Source: Dendrobium chrysotoxum (lineage: Eukaryota > Streptophyta > Magnoliopsida > Asparagales > Orchidaceae). Taken from it: DNA of 64,000 nucleotides. Where the stretch lies: NCBI GenBank assembly GCA_019925795.1, contig CM034307.1:34807201-34871200 (forward strand), read 5' to 3'. Position numbers and translations under genes: made by a program. Below, in pieces: positions 22,381 to 33,305 of the stretch (position 1 is its first letter; every line of letters starts with the position of its first letter). Below the pieces are notes generated by a model that saw nothing but the letters and a program-made list of their open reading frames with translations, was not told the DNA's origin and made no database searches.

Positions 22381-25300
22381 ATTAGTTTAATTATGCTTAG
22401 ATATAACCTCAATAAAAATGCAAGTGCACATAACGATTAAGTAATAAAGTGAATGAAAGAGTGTTGATCCAATGAGAAAATACTATGTCATACAGATGTT
22501 CTTATATCATCTACTAATACTATGATATTTATCCTATGATTAGAAATTAGGGGTAAACTCAATCTCTAAAGAGAAATGCAAAAAATAATGAAGATACGAG
22601 CAATTAAAGTACTTTTAAGTAAAGATAGTGAATATCCTAAATTTTTCCTAAGTCGGCTCTTTTACATTAGTTTTGAATCAAAGAATATGTATTCTTGAAT
22701 CATTACTGATATTATAAGGATTGAAAGGAAGATTTATACTTCCTATAATTATTAAATCTCCATAAACCCTAGAATACTAACATCCTATGTTTAGGCATGC
22801 TAGAATTCTATTTCAGTTCTCCTAATTATTCTAAAATTTCTCCATTGAGAAAATGCATCACACTAGATATTAATTTTATACATATCCACTACATAAATTA
22901 AATGAAGTGTGGCAGATATTGAAAATAACCATTCATACTTTAAAGCAAAAGAGTCAACAATAAGAAATATAAAGGTTTTCATATCATTAGTCCAAAATGA
23001 TTAGTTTAGATGGCCATTAAAATATAACTGAATAAAAGAAAATCTACTACTTTAAATATTACACAAAGGACTGAGCGTATATCAAATAGCCATGGGAAAA
23101 ATCATGGATTTATTGGACATCCCTAAAGACCCCAATGCAAAATTTTAGACTATTAAAATCTAAATAACATGCTAATTAATTAATTAAGCTAATTTAATAA
23201 ATGAATAATTTGCTAACTTAAATTAGTTAATTTCTCTAAAAAATAAAGCTAAATTCCCATTCCATAAAGGTATTACAAGCCTAAATTTTCTCAAGAATGA
23301 GGGAGATGTATTTTTAAATCTTTAGCCATTTTTTAATTTAATAAATCCTAACTCAGGCAGAATATGAAGTAGGTGTTAAGTTTGTTGTAATTTTACACAT
23401 GACTGATTATGATGGTCACTTAAAGTAATGGTGGATCACTTTGCTAGCAATGCTTTAATAGCAGCCATTCAATCTAAGATAGGATATCTTTTGTTATAGG
23501 AGCCTAAACTATGGGAGGGTTACATAGGACCTCACTTGAAAAAACTTAGAGCTATTAGTATAAATATAATTGGATAAAGGGTATGCTCTAATTTCATCTT
23601 CATCCTTTAGTTTAAACTGAGAGTCACCCATATATTTTGGCATAACCGAAGAGATCTATTAGATGTATTCTCTTGGAATCGATCTAGTAGGATCTGATAA
23701 CTGAGAACATTCAATCAAGTGGTTGGATTTCTATAGATATACTATTAATAAAAAAGTGTCCCAAAGCCTAATATTAATGAGATCAATTTTAAGCATTTCC
23801 TTGATTATGTGGAAATATGATGGTGGGGGTAGGCTGCTATAAATTCACTAGCCCGTAATTAATAGATCTTTTCAAGATGTAGGTTCTAGGAAGTAATGGA
23901 TTATAAATTAGTTATCTCAAATACATAACTTGCTAAAGATCTCTCAAAATCATATTAGGAGAGGTTTAGTAGTATGAGAGAGCTTGGGGAATGAATTTCC
24001 TTGCTCAAGGGAAGCTACTGAAAGTAATTGCAACACCTTTGCTTTATTGAATTTAGGGGTATTTATAGGAATGAGATTATAAATCTAGACTAAATTTGGC
24101 CAACCAAGTTATTTTATGTAGTTTATTTATTTTTAAATTGATATCTAGGGCACTACCACATGGCTAGGACCAATTAGGAAGCTAAAGTGCATTGTAGAGT
24201 TTATTTTGAGAAGTCACATGTGAGCCTAAGTATGGTGGTTTCATAGCACCTGAAGTAGGAAAGGTATCAAGCTTAGCTGGCAAGGATTCTAACATATTCA
24301 GGGAATGCTCTAGAATGTAGGAGCCAGGTTTGGCTATGTTGGGTTGGGTTGGATGTAATTAGAATTTAGTCAAGATGGGCTCACTTTGGGTTAACCCAAA
24401 TGCTTGATCTAGGCTAGCTTAATGGATGAGTAGGCTAGGGCAGTTAGCAAATGATCTTAGGGATTTATGACTATAAAGTAAGGCCATGGGGATGAGGGGA
24501 TGTGACTCAATCCATGAAAAAATTAGGAAGAGTCCAATTTAATTTTTTAGGTAACTTTGTCAACCATGGTAAAACCTGATCTATTAAGGGTCAGAATGGG
24601 TTTATTTGAGTTCAATAAAGTGTTTGATGGTCTTAAGACACAACCCTAGTACTTAGAGTGAGCTCTAATCAAGAATATTCCATTTAGGATATTTTAGGAT
24701 TATTTGGTTATACTATGTTTGAACATTATCAAATGAGTCAACCATTAGTTTGCTTAGGTCTACGATAATCCAAAGGTTGGTTTAGAAGGTTTAGCATCCA
24801 AGGTTAATGTCCAAGTATACTAGCATAGCCAAGGGGTTTAATGATTTAACACTTTGGGTATTTTGGAAATTTTGGTCAACTTGGGTCAACAAGGTTGACC
24901 AATGGTCAAGGGTGGGTCAAAATAATCCTAATGAAGGTCTTAAACTAGATAAACCCAACCCCAGAACAAAGGGTTTAGATTTTGTTTAGGTTGGTCAAAG
25001 GTTAAAGGTGAAATGACATTTTGATACTTTTAGGTACTTTGAAACCTACATAAGATTTGGACCTAGAGTGTTATTCTTGGGTCCTTTAAGCACCTTATAA
25101 GGTCATTAGGGATTGTCTAAAGGGATTTTATTGCTAACATTAATTAATTCCAAGACCTTAGGATACCTCCTAGGGATCTTATAGGTTGCCTCTACATTAG
25201 GCTAGGAATGCATAAGGTCAAAAAATAACATATGGGGAGAATGTTTGGCCTTATTAAAAAATGTGGTCAACAAAAAATTTCTTTTTCTGTTAAGTGCTTT

Positions 25301-25493
25301 TATCAATCTATCATTGATCAATCTAATCTCCTTAACTGAATCTATTAACTCAAGACCCATAAATCTCCCGTACCCACTTTCATCTAAGATAATGGTGTCC
25401 TATATATATTACTATATAATGTTAAAACCTGTGAACCTCACCTATTTTTTAATGATTTTAAATAACATTGAATAACCCACTTAATATTTTTTG

Positions 25494-25495
<2 letters not shown>
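22381..25495. other. Unassigned AT-rich non-coding sequence, probably old LTR material
   Basis: No open frame in this 3.1 kb shows a family match. The phrase GCAAGTGCACATAACG followed by AAGTAATAAAGTGAATG at about 22420 resembles wording common in plant gypsy LTRs. At 24860-24930 the word ggtcaa and its reverse ttgacc recur many times. I infer decayed gypsy-type LTR sequence but cannot place the ends. Confidence 0.3.
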
Positions 25496-25561
<66 letters not shown>

Positions 25562-25588
25562 GTGTGTGTATGTGTGTGTGTGTGTGTG
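25496..25588. repeat. (AT)n/(TG)n compound microsatellite
   Basis: About 64 bp of uninterrupted AT alternation (25496-25559), followed after one C by a TG tract with one interruption (25561-25588). Open frames crossing it encode only repeating Tyr-Ile and are not genes. Confidence 0.97.
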
Positions 25589-25689
25589 CATGTTATTTTG
25601 TTATAATAATATTTAGGTAAATCATATGAACTTAAGTTAAAGATAAGATACAAGAAGCTAATTCGAAGGAGAGAGCTAAAGGAGTACAA

Positions 25690-26192
25690 AACTGAGAACA
25701 ATCAAAACTTCTGATATGAGTATGTGTTTCTCTTTTCTTGAGTATTTATGTATTTAGGCATATATTAGCAAGATAATTGAGTATACACGCACTAATAGGG
25801 ATCAAGATTGAACACTTGGTTTCTCTAATAAATTGTACTAGACAATCTTAATTATATTGAACAATCAATTATTTTAATAATTAAATCAAGAATTTATTAA
25901 AAATGATTAAAAATTTAAAATATGATATCTATTTACATTGTACAATGTTGATTATCAAGGACAATTAGTTTCTCTTTATAAATATCAGCTCAAAATTCTA
26001 AATTTTTTAAAATAGATAAATTTGTAATTTAAACAAATCGTACGATATGAACTTGATCATACTATATGAATATTAACATACTTTGCCTATTTTGATTCTA
26101 GAATCAAGCAACCAAATCAATATTAAATTATGATTAGCATTTATATTGGATAATATGAATCATATAGTATGAAAAAATGGAATATTTCCTAG
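25690..26192 (+). repeat. Copia LTR fragment (U3 part)
   Basis: It contains the block cttttcttgagtat followed by the cacgcac word and then palindrome-like words (cgtacgatatgaac, catactatatgaat). These align with the U3 of the D-family LTRs. Both ends are missing, and it abuts another LTR piece. Confidence 0.5.
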
Positions 26193-27370
26193 ATGAACCA
26201 TTATTCTATTCAAGTCCTAAAGCCTAATCTTGTATTTTGATGATTAAAAATATTATTGGATGATAAGTCACTTAGTACTGCTTTATATATTGCATATTTT
26301 TTATATGTCACATACCATTTTAGGTACAACATATACTAAGCAAAATTTAAGAATCAAGACTCAAGATAATGTTGTGCCAATGTTTAATTCAGTCTGTGTT
26401 TGATAGAATCTATACTTTTTGTTTTTCTTGAGTTATTTTATGTATTAGGTGTATATTGGCTAAGCAACCATGCACATACACAAAAAGGGAATTAAATAGA
26501 AGATTTTAATTTATTTTATTAAACATACTATACAATACAAATTGTATTGTATGAACTATTCAAATAAAAATTAATTAAAAAAGTTAATTAAATGACAATA
26601 ATTAAAATTGGCTTATAACTAATCATACTATATAACCTTAGATTATACAAGATGGTCAACTATTTTGATAAAATCCCATTGTCGAATCTATGTTACTTAA
26701 AATAGGCAAATTTAAATTTTAAAATTTGGACTAATTGTACTATATGAACTAGTTCATACTATACAAATAATAATTAAAATTTTCTAATTTAATATCATAA
26801 ATTAAGGAATCAAATATAGATTTAATTATTACTAATGATCTTACTATATGATCATTATTATAAATCGATCCACTCGAGAGATCAAATGGACTATTTAGTT
26901 CATCCTAGACAATTTGTGGTTTATGATTACTAATTGTACTGGGTAATTATGAATTATAGAGGATGATCTTCAATAGAATTGAACTAATCATAATGTATAA
27001 AGGGTGTATCATATCATACAATCAAAGTTTATAATTTAAAAATTAGAGCTTTAAATATCCCACTTTTTAAATTCATATTATGACTTGAGGGACAAGAGTT
27101 ACTAGCAGTATGAGACATTTTCTTTCAGGACAGAGCTTTGGAGAGTGTCCAACACAAGGGAGAGTCAATCATCCAAAAAATTCTAGGTTGAGAGAGGGAG
27201 TTTTCCTTGAGGAAGTTAAGTGGTGTGAAGGGATTCACACGGTTGCTCTAGCTAGCCTGCACCTTGATTCTTTCTATTATGTTTGTGTGGAGCTTTTGGA
27301 GAAGAGCTCTAGTAAGAAAGGACTTTTATGCTAGAGACTTGCTAGCTGAGAAGGTTAGGGATCATCATAT
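26193..27370 (+). repeat. Partial D-related LTR, truncated in the leader
   Basis: It follows the D LTR order: TTTGATGATTAA near the start, tttttcttgagtta, tggctaagcaacc with an acacac word, a palindrome-rich U3 (attgtattgtatgaac), a TTTAAATATCC TATA-like box at about 27052, then the leader. The leader hairpin at 27223-27240 has a perfect 7-bp stem GTGTGAA/TTCACAC, where D LTRs have TTGTGA/TCACAA. The rest of the leader, the hairpin array and the C-tract are missing. Confidence 0.65.
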
Positions 27371-27384
27371 TTATAGGGCCAATG

Positions 27385-27510
27385 AGGATAGAGGAGGGAG
27401 TAGCATCTCTGCTAAAGGGAGGAGATAACGGAGGGATGGCATCTTCAACGAGATGAGGAGGTGAGAGCAGAGATTGACATGTCTATTAGAGTAAGGAGCT
27501 AAAGGAGGGA
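27385..27510 (+). repeat. Purine-rich pre-PPT remnant before D LTR1
   Basis: It is repeated almost unchanged at 29415-29536: GAGGAGGGAGTAGCAT, several purine runs (GGAGGAGATAACGGAGGGA, GAGGAGGTGAGAGCAGAG), then CTAAAGGAGGGA directly before the LTR. It is the 3' end of an internal region, with the last run acting as PPT. It shows that another internal region once lay to its left. Confidence 0.7.
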
Positions 27511-28613
27511 TAACATTATTGTAAATTTAGACCCAAGTCTTGTGATTTTATTAATAATAAACAATGTTGTATTTCATACTGTGCTATCTCCTGATAATTG
27601 AGTTTATTGCATATATGTTTTACGTTCCTCACTAACATTTCAGGTCCACTATTTACTTGCAACTTCGATCTGCTCAAGATTGGGTAGACTACGATTAAAG
27701 TCAGTATTTTTAGTTTTTATATACTTTTACCTTTCTTGAGTCAATTATATATTTTGGTGGATTCTAAAGCTGAGTAACCCTACACACACACACACTTAAG
27801 GGGGTGAGTTAGTGAGTTAGGAAGAAGACGAGTTTTCTGAACTAATTGAACTATGCGATTTAACTTATACTAGATATTTAGTTAAACAAAAAAAATATTA
27901 GTTAGGGTACTTTGGTTAATTGAGATTGACTAAACTAATTACATTAGATGATCCTTATTATACAGGATGATCAGTTAAAATCATGAAAATAACCATTAAT
28001 CATAATTTAGGTAATATTTTAAAATTCAAATTTTGATCTAAACATACCATACAATATGCATCATACTGTACAATATGCATCGTACTGTACGATATATGAC
28101 AATTATGCCTAAATTTTTTTTGTGATTAGGGGAATAATTATAGTTAATTTATTTGATCAAATTGTATAGGATGATTAGTGACAATCATACTGTATAACTC
28201 GAGTGATGCATGGGATGATAATTTATCATCGCCTATCTTACAAGATGAAATGCCATAGTTATTAAACTAATCATGCAGGATAACACCTCAATTTCGTACT
28301 GTACAGACCGAGTGTTACATGGGATGATAATTTATCATTGACTATTATATTGGGCGATAAGTACAAAGTCTTGAATTAATCATACAGGACAATGTCATTC
28401 ATACTATCTAAAAGGGCTATTTTATACTAATCGTACTGGATGATCTTAGAGGATAGATTGAAATTTAGGGCTTTTTGATGGGCTCACTATTTAAACTCTC
28501 ACTTAAACTTGTTTAAAAGCTTTTTGCTGCTAAATGTCTTGAGAGGGAGTATAGAGAAGGAGCTTAGGTGAGCATCGGGAGAGAAGAGAGGAAGAGCTTT
28601 TTGTTAGGGAGAG

Positions 28614-28630
28614 TTGTGAGGGATTCACAA
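28614..28630 (+). other. Upstream leader hairpin of D LTR1
   Basis: TTGTGA and TCACAA pair around loop GGGAT, about 120 bases after the TATA box. Equivalent hairpins are at 30640-30656 (loop GGAAT), 32685-32701 (loop ATCCC on plus) and 60027-60044 (TTGTGAA/TTCACAA, loop TCCC). The outer pair changes to G-C at 27223-27240. Confidence 0.7.
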
Positions 28631-28735
28631 GGTTACTCCAAGCAAAGTTCTTACTTGTCTTCTTCAAGTCTCTGTCTTGATTCTTTGGTGGCTCAGGGTA
28701 GATATTCTATAGCATTAGGCCATGGTTCTGTGCCA

Positions 28736-28930
28736 TCACCTAGAGGGTGAAAAGGATTCAAGGTACTCTACCTTCTCCAACAAGGAGAAAAAGCTTCGAG
28801 GTATGCTGCTATCACTAGGAGGGTAAAAAAGGATTTTATGTTCTTTTCCTTTACCAAGAGGGTTAAAAAGGATTTGAAGTTCTCTGCCTCACCAGAAGGG
28901 TTAAAGAGTAAGGTCCTCTACCACACTGGG
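28736..28930 (+). repeat. Leader hairpin array of D LTR1
   Basis: Units each contain a CTCTRCC word and an AAAGGATT word, with paired stems between. TCACC/GGTGA with loop TAGAG lies at 28736-28750, then TTCTCC/GGAGAA with loop AACAA, a decayed unit, TTTACC/GGTTAAA near 28850, and a last decayed unit. Stem sequence changes between neighbouring units while pairing stays. Confidence 0.7.
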
Positions 28931-29252
28931 TTGGTGGAAGAGATTTTGTAAGGGCTTCTCCGGCTAGCTGTGGGGGCTATAGGAGAGTCACTAAACGTTT
29001 AGTGCAATACTTAGAGGAGGTCTCTAGAGAGTGGAAGTAGGTCATTATTTGACCATACCACTATAAATTCTGGTGTGTTTGCTCTTATTATTTTCTGTAC
29101 TTTATTTTTTTGTGAATAACTGTATGGTTGAAAACTCTGATCTTTTTATTACTGTGAAATTAGTTTGCTTCTGTATTGAGTGATAAAATTTTAGATATTT
29201 AAAAAGTTAAAAAAAAGATTTTCTTTTTTTTTAAAGAATTTTTTTAATTACC

Positions 29253-29255
<3 letters not shown>

Positions 29256-29297
<42 letters not shown>

Positions 29298-29333
29298 CCC
29301 CCCCCCCCCCACCCACCCCAACCCCCCCCCCCA
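29256..29333 (+). repeat. (CT)n and C-run expansion in D LTR1
   Basis: Twenty CT repeats are followed by about 16 C, then further C runs broken by A. It stands where other LTRs have only about 6-9 C before CTCTTGGTTAGCC. LTR2 has a 17-C run at 29337-relative position 31289-31305. Slippage of a conserved C-tract is the likely cause. Confidence 0.9.
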
Positions 29334-29388
29334 CTTAGTAAGCCTTAGGTTGGTTCTTTGATGTTTAATAACCTTCAAAAACATTTTA

Positions 29389-29536
29389 GTGGTATCAGAG
29401 CAGGATTCAAAAACTAGAGGAGGGAGTAGCATTTCTACCAATGGGAGGAGCTAAGGGAGGGATGGCGTCTTCAACGAGATGAGGAGGTGAGAGTAGAGAT
29501 TGACATGTCCACTAGAGTAAGGAGTTAAAGGAGGGA
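29389..29536 (+). other. 148-bp mini-internal region between two D LTRs (PBS fused to PPT)
   Basis: It begins with the PBS TGGTATCAGAGC at 29390-29401 and the following GGATTCAAAAACTAG, as in element D. It then jumps straight to GAGGAGGGAGTAGC and the purine-rich pre-PPT block, ending in TTAAAGGAGGGA. All of gag, pol and accessory ORF are missing. It keeps exactly the two priming sites. It may come from deletion of an internal region or from aberrant reverse transcription. Confidence 0.8.
29390..29401 (+). promoter_or_regulatory. Primer binding site (initiator tRNA-Met type)
   Basis: TGGTATCAGAGC is the standard plant retrotransposon PBS complementary to the 3' end of initiator tRNA-Met. It starts one or two bases after the LTR end. 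Confidence 0.9.
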
Positions 29537-31362
29537 TGACATTATTGCAAATTTTGATCCAAGTCTTATGATTTTGATGACAACAAATATTGTTAGATTT
29601 TTTACTATGCTATCTCGTAATAATTAAATTTACTGCATATCTATTTTGCCCTTCTCACTAACATTTCAAGTCCACTATTCACTTGTAACTTTGATCAGCT
29701 CAAGATTGGATAGACTAGGATTAAAATCTATATTTTTATTCTTTATATACTTTTTATCTTTCTAGAGTCAATCATATATTTTGGTCGATGCTAAAGTTGA
29801 GTAACCCTGCACACACACACTTAAGGGGGTGACTTAGTAAGTTAGGAAGAAGATGAGTTTTCTAAACAAATTATACTATACAATTTATATCGTAGTCGAT
29901 GATCAGCTAACCATAAAATGTATTATTAGGGCACTTGGGTTAATTCAGATTGATTAAACTAATCATGCTAGATGATCCTTATCGTACAAGACGATCAATT
30001 ATAATTACGAAAATAGACACCAACCATAATTTAGATAATATTTTAAAAATCAATTTTTGTTCTAATCATATAGTATGATATACCTTGTACTGTACGATAT
30101 ATGACAATCATGGCTAAATTTATCATGTGATTTGGGGAATAATTATGGTTAATTTATTCTATCAAATTATATAGGATGATTGGTGATGGTCATACTGTAT
30201 AACCCGTGCAATACATGGGATGATAATTTATTATCGCTTATCATATAACATGAAATACCATAATTTTTCAACTAAACATGTAGGATGACCTTCTAATTTT
30301 ATAATATATGAACCGAGCACTGTAAGGGATGATAATTTATCATTGCCTATCATACTGGATGATCCGTATAAACTCTTAAACTAATCTTACAGGATAATGT
30401 AGTCCATATTGTCTAAAAGGGCTATTTTGTACTAATCATACAGGATGATCGTAGGATCATATTGGATGATCATAAATGACATATTAAAATTTAGGGCTTT
30501 TTGAAAGACTCTCTATTTAAACACTCACGTAGACATGTTCAAAAGCTTTTCACTGCTATGTGTCTTGAGAGGGGGCATAGAGAAGGAGTTTAGGAGAGCT
30601 TTGGGAGATAAGTGAGGAAGAGCTTTTTGTGAGTGAGAGTTGTGAGGAATTCACAAGGTTACTACAAGCAAGGTTCTTACCTGTCTTCTTCAAGTCTCTA
30701 CCTTAATTCTTTGGTGGCTCCATGGAGATATTCTACAACATTAGGCCGTGGTTCTCTACCATCACCTGGAAGGGAGAAAAAGGATTAAAGGTACTCTACC
30801 TTCTCCTAGAAGGAGAAAATGCTTCAAGGTATTCCGCCTTCACCAGAAGGATGAAAAAAGATTTTAGGTTCTTTACTTTTCTGAGAAGGTGAAAAAGGAT
30901 TCTAGGTTCTCTGCCTCACTAAGAGGGTGAAAATAGTAAGGAACTCTGTTACACCGGATTGGTGGAAGAAATTTTGTAATATCCTCTCTGCCTAGCTGTG
31001 GGGGCTAAAGGAGAGTCACTAAACATTTAGTGCAATACTTGGAGGAGGACTCCGAGAAGTGGACGTAGGTCATTATTTGATGAAACCACTATAAATTCAA
31101 GTGTGTTTCTTCTTATTATTTTTGTACTTTATTTTTCTATGATTAATTGTGTGGTTGAGAACTCTAATCTTTTTATTATTGTAAAATTAATTTGCTTCCT
31201 CATCGAGTGATAAAATTGTCAATTTTTATGTATTTAAAATGTTATAAAATATTTTCTTTTTGTTAAAGAAATTCTTAATTTACCAATTCCCCCCCCCCCC
31301 CCCCCTCTCTTGGTTAGCCTTGAGCTAGTTCTTTGAGATTTAACAACTTTCATGAACTTTCA
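29537..31362 (+). repeat. D-family LTR2 (5' LTR of element D)
   Basis: It starts TGACATTATTGCAAA right after AAAGGAGGGA and ends GAACTTTCA, two bases before a decayed PBS (tggtataagag, 31365). It contains the TATA box TATTTAAA (30514-30521), leader hairpin 30640-30656, hairpin array about 30757-30950 with the perfect stem TTCTCC/GGAGAA, loop TAGAA, at 30801-30817, terminal hairpin CTTGGAG/CTCCGAG at 31038-31056, and a C17 run at 31289-31305. Its length is 1826 bp. Confidence 0.87.
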
Positions 31363-31420
31363 AGTGGTATAAGAGAGGGATTCAAAAACTAAGTTTTAGA
31401 AAATCTTTAAAAAATGATCA

Positions 31421-32086
31421 ATGGCTTACTTCGAAAATCATAATCTTGTGGAAGAATATTCAATCACACGACCACCTTTATTTGATAACATTACTTTTGA
31501 TTTTTGGAAAATTTGCATGTCTACTTTTTTGCAATCAATAGACTATCGCATGTGGATGTTAGTTCTAAATGAATATTCTGTACCTTCTTGCTTTATAAAT
31601 AGAATTAAAATTGAACTACCTTTTTTTAATGGAGTACTGAGGATAGAGATTTAGCCCAATTTATGGCTAAATGTTTAAATTGCTTTGTATATGCATTAAA
31701 ATTTGAATATTATATGTGTATATCTACTTGCATTACTAGTAAAGAAACTTGGGATAAACTCTACATAACTTATGAACAAACTAATGAAGTGAAATAATCT
31801 AGGTTAAACATTCTATTCTATGATTATTAACTATTTCACATGAAACTTAGTGAGTCAACTTATGAAATGTATACTAGGTTCACTCAAATTATGACATCCC
31901 TGCATAATTTAGGTAGAGAACTAACAAATTTGAAAAAAGTTAGCAAGATTTTACATTGTTGACCTAGTTCCTATAATGCTAAAATAACTTTTATTACTGA
32001 ATCTAGGGATCTAAAGATTTATTCAATTGATAACTTTCTTGGATCGCTAATTGCCTACGAGCAAAGAGTGAGTTAAATATAGATTG
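31421..32086 (+). pseudogene. gag of element D, first part, broken
   Basis: Starts at ATG 31421, shortly after the PBS, as in the other copies: MAYFENHNLVEEYSITRPPL, FDNITFDFWKICMSTFLQS, DYRMWMLVLNEYSVP. The frame then shifts and continues in pieces (ALKFEYYMCISTCITSKET, WDKLYITYEQTNEVK, GRELTNLKKVSKILH, SLIAYEQRVS). It is the UBN2-type gag of copia elements. Element E cuts it at 32086, just after the YEQRV codons. The rest is at 41190. Confidence 0.85.
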
Positions 32087-33305
32087 TGAAAGTTTGTGAA
32101 GGTTGTTAAACCTCTGAGAACTAACCCGAGGCTAACCAAGAGGGGGGTGAATTGGTTATTTTAAAAAATTCTTTAACAGATAAAAAATTTAAAACCCCTT
32201 GATGCGAAAGCAGATCAGTTTCACAATAACAAAAATCAGATATTTCAAAAACAGAATAATTCATAGAAAAAAGTAAAAATTAAATGTGGAAAAGTAAATA
32301 GAATGAACACACCAGAATTATAGTGGTTCGATCAACTTGACCTACATCCACTCCCCAAAAACCTTCTTTCTAAGTATTACACTAAAAGCAGTGTCTCTCC
32401 TTTTGCTCCCATAGCAAGGCAGAGAAGCCCTTACAAAATCTTTTCACCGACCCGATAAGGCAGAGTACCTTGAATCCTTTTACTCCCTCCTAGAGTAGGT
32501 AGAGAACCAAGAAATCCTTTTACTCCCTCCTGGAGTAGGAAGAGAATCTTGGAATCCTTTTATTCCCTATTGGAGTAGGCAGAGAACCTAGATTTGATGC
32601 TAATAAAAGTCTCCCCAAAGCCACCAAGAAAAGTAGCTTGAAGAAGTTGGTAGAAACCTTTTTTGGAGCAACCTTTGTGAATCCCTCACAACTCCCCCTC
32701 ATAAGGATTTCTCTCTCTCCCAAGCTCTCTCTTGTCCTTCTCTAATCTCTCTCTCAGATCAACTCCACATTAAATGATTTTCTAATAAGAGTATTAGACA
32801 TCCTTAAGTAGTGGGCTTCGAAAAACCCTAAATTTCAAGAGATCCATCTTCTGTTCATGCAGTATGATACACGTATCACACAGTATGATCAATGTAATTT
32901 AGAATCCTCCTATAAGTTCATGTAGATGAACTGTTCAACCATTAAACATTTCATATAATATGATAAAAATATCATATGGTATGAACTGTAAAAATTTCTT
33001 CTATTCATTTGGGATGATCTTTGGGATAACCAAAGTCATACTTTGTCAATCATACAATACTTGGGATATCATATCGTACTATCAATATAAAAATAATGGA
33101 TTTCTTTTATTATAATCTTTGGGATGACCAAAGATGTACTCTATCAAATGTACTAGATAATATGAATTATATGGTACGATCGGTAATAATAATTATCCCT
33201 AATTTAATTACCTGATATCGAGGGGTTAATTAAGAAAGATTTTAATTAGGGTATATAGTATGAACCTAATCGCAGTGTATGATCAATATATAATTAGTAT
33301 CTTTC
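32087..33305 (-). repeat. 3' LTR of element E, U3 end missing
   Basis: It matches the 5' LTR (39555 onward) from the GAGGCTAACC word to a ctaatc-gatca-ATAATTAGTA stretch near 33300, then departs. It contains the TTATAGTGGTTCGATC block at about 32318, a hairpin array of exact 40-bp period (32481, 32521, 32561) with the perfect stem TACTCC/GGAGTA, loop CTCCT, at 32521-32537, and the upstream hairpin at 32685-32701. U3 palindromes lie at 32850-33290. The last 0.5 kb and the PPT are lost. Confidence 0.83.
32470..32590 (-). repeat. 40-bp hairpin array in E 3' LTR
   Basis: Three units exactly 40 bp apart. The stems are TACTC/GAGTA, TACTCC/GGAGTA (perfect) and TATTCC/GGAGTA (one mismatch on the sense strand), with loops CTCCT, CTCCT and CTATT. 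The copy in the 5' LTR (39915-40025) keeps TACTC/GAGTA in all three. Element C has TTCACC/GGTGAA at the same place. Confidence 0.8.

Larger units (their letters stand above)
27511..29388 (+). repeat. D-family LTR1
   Basis: It starts TAACATTATTG (TG decayed) right after a PPT and ends ACATTTTA, just before a PBS at 29390. U3 palindromes (catactgtacaatatgc) lie at 27950-28450. The TATA box TATTTAAA is at 28488-28495, leader hairpin 28614-28630 and hairpin array 28736-28930. The conserved ATACCACTATAAATTCTGG block is at about 29055, and an expanded CT/C tract is at 29256-29333. Read with LTR2 it shows many transitions, so both are old. Confidence 0.85.

Noticed and set aside
24860..24930. ggtcaa-rich stretch as W-box promoter of a gene
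   Set aside because: No coding sequence follows; such wording is common in decayed plant LTRs.
25438..25701. Open frame across the AT/TG microsatellite, minus strand
   Set aside because: The product is only Tyr-Ile and Thr-His repeats from the microsatellite.
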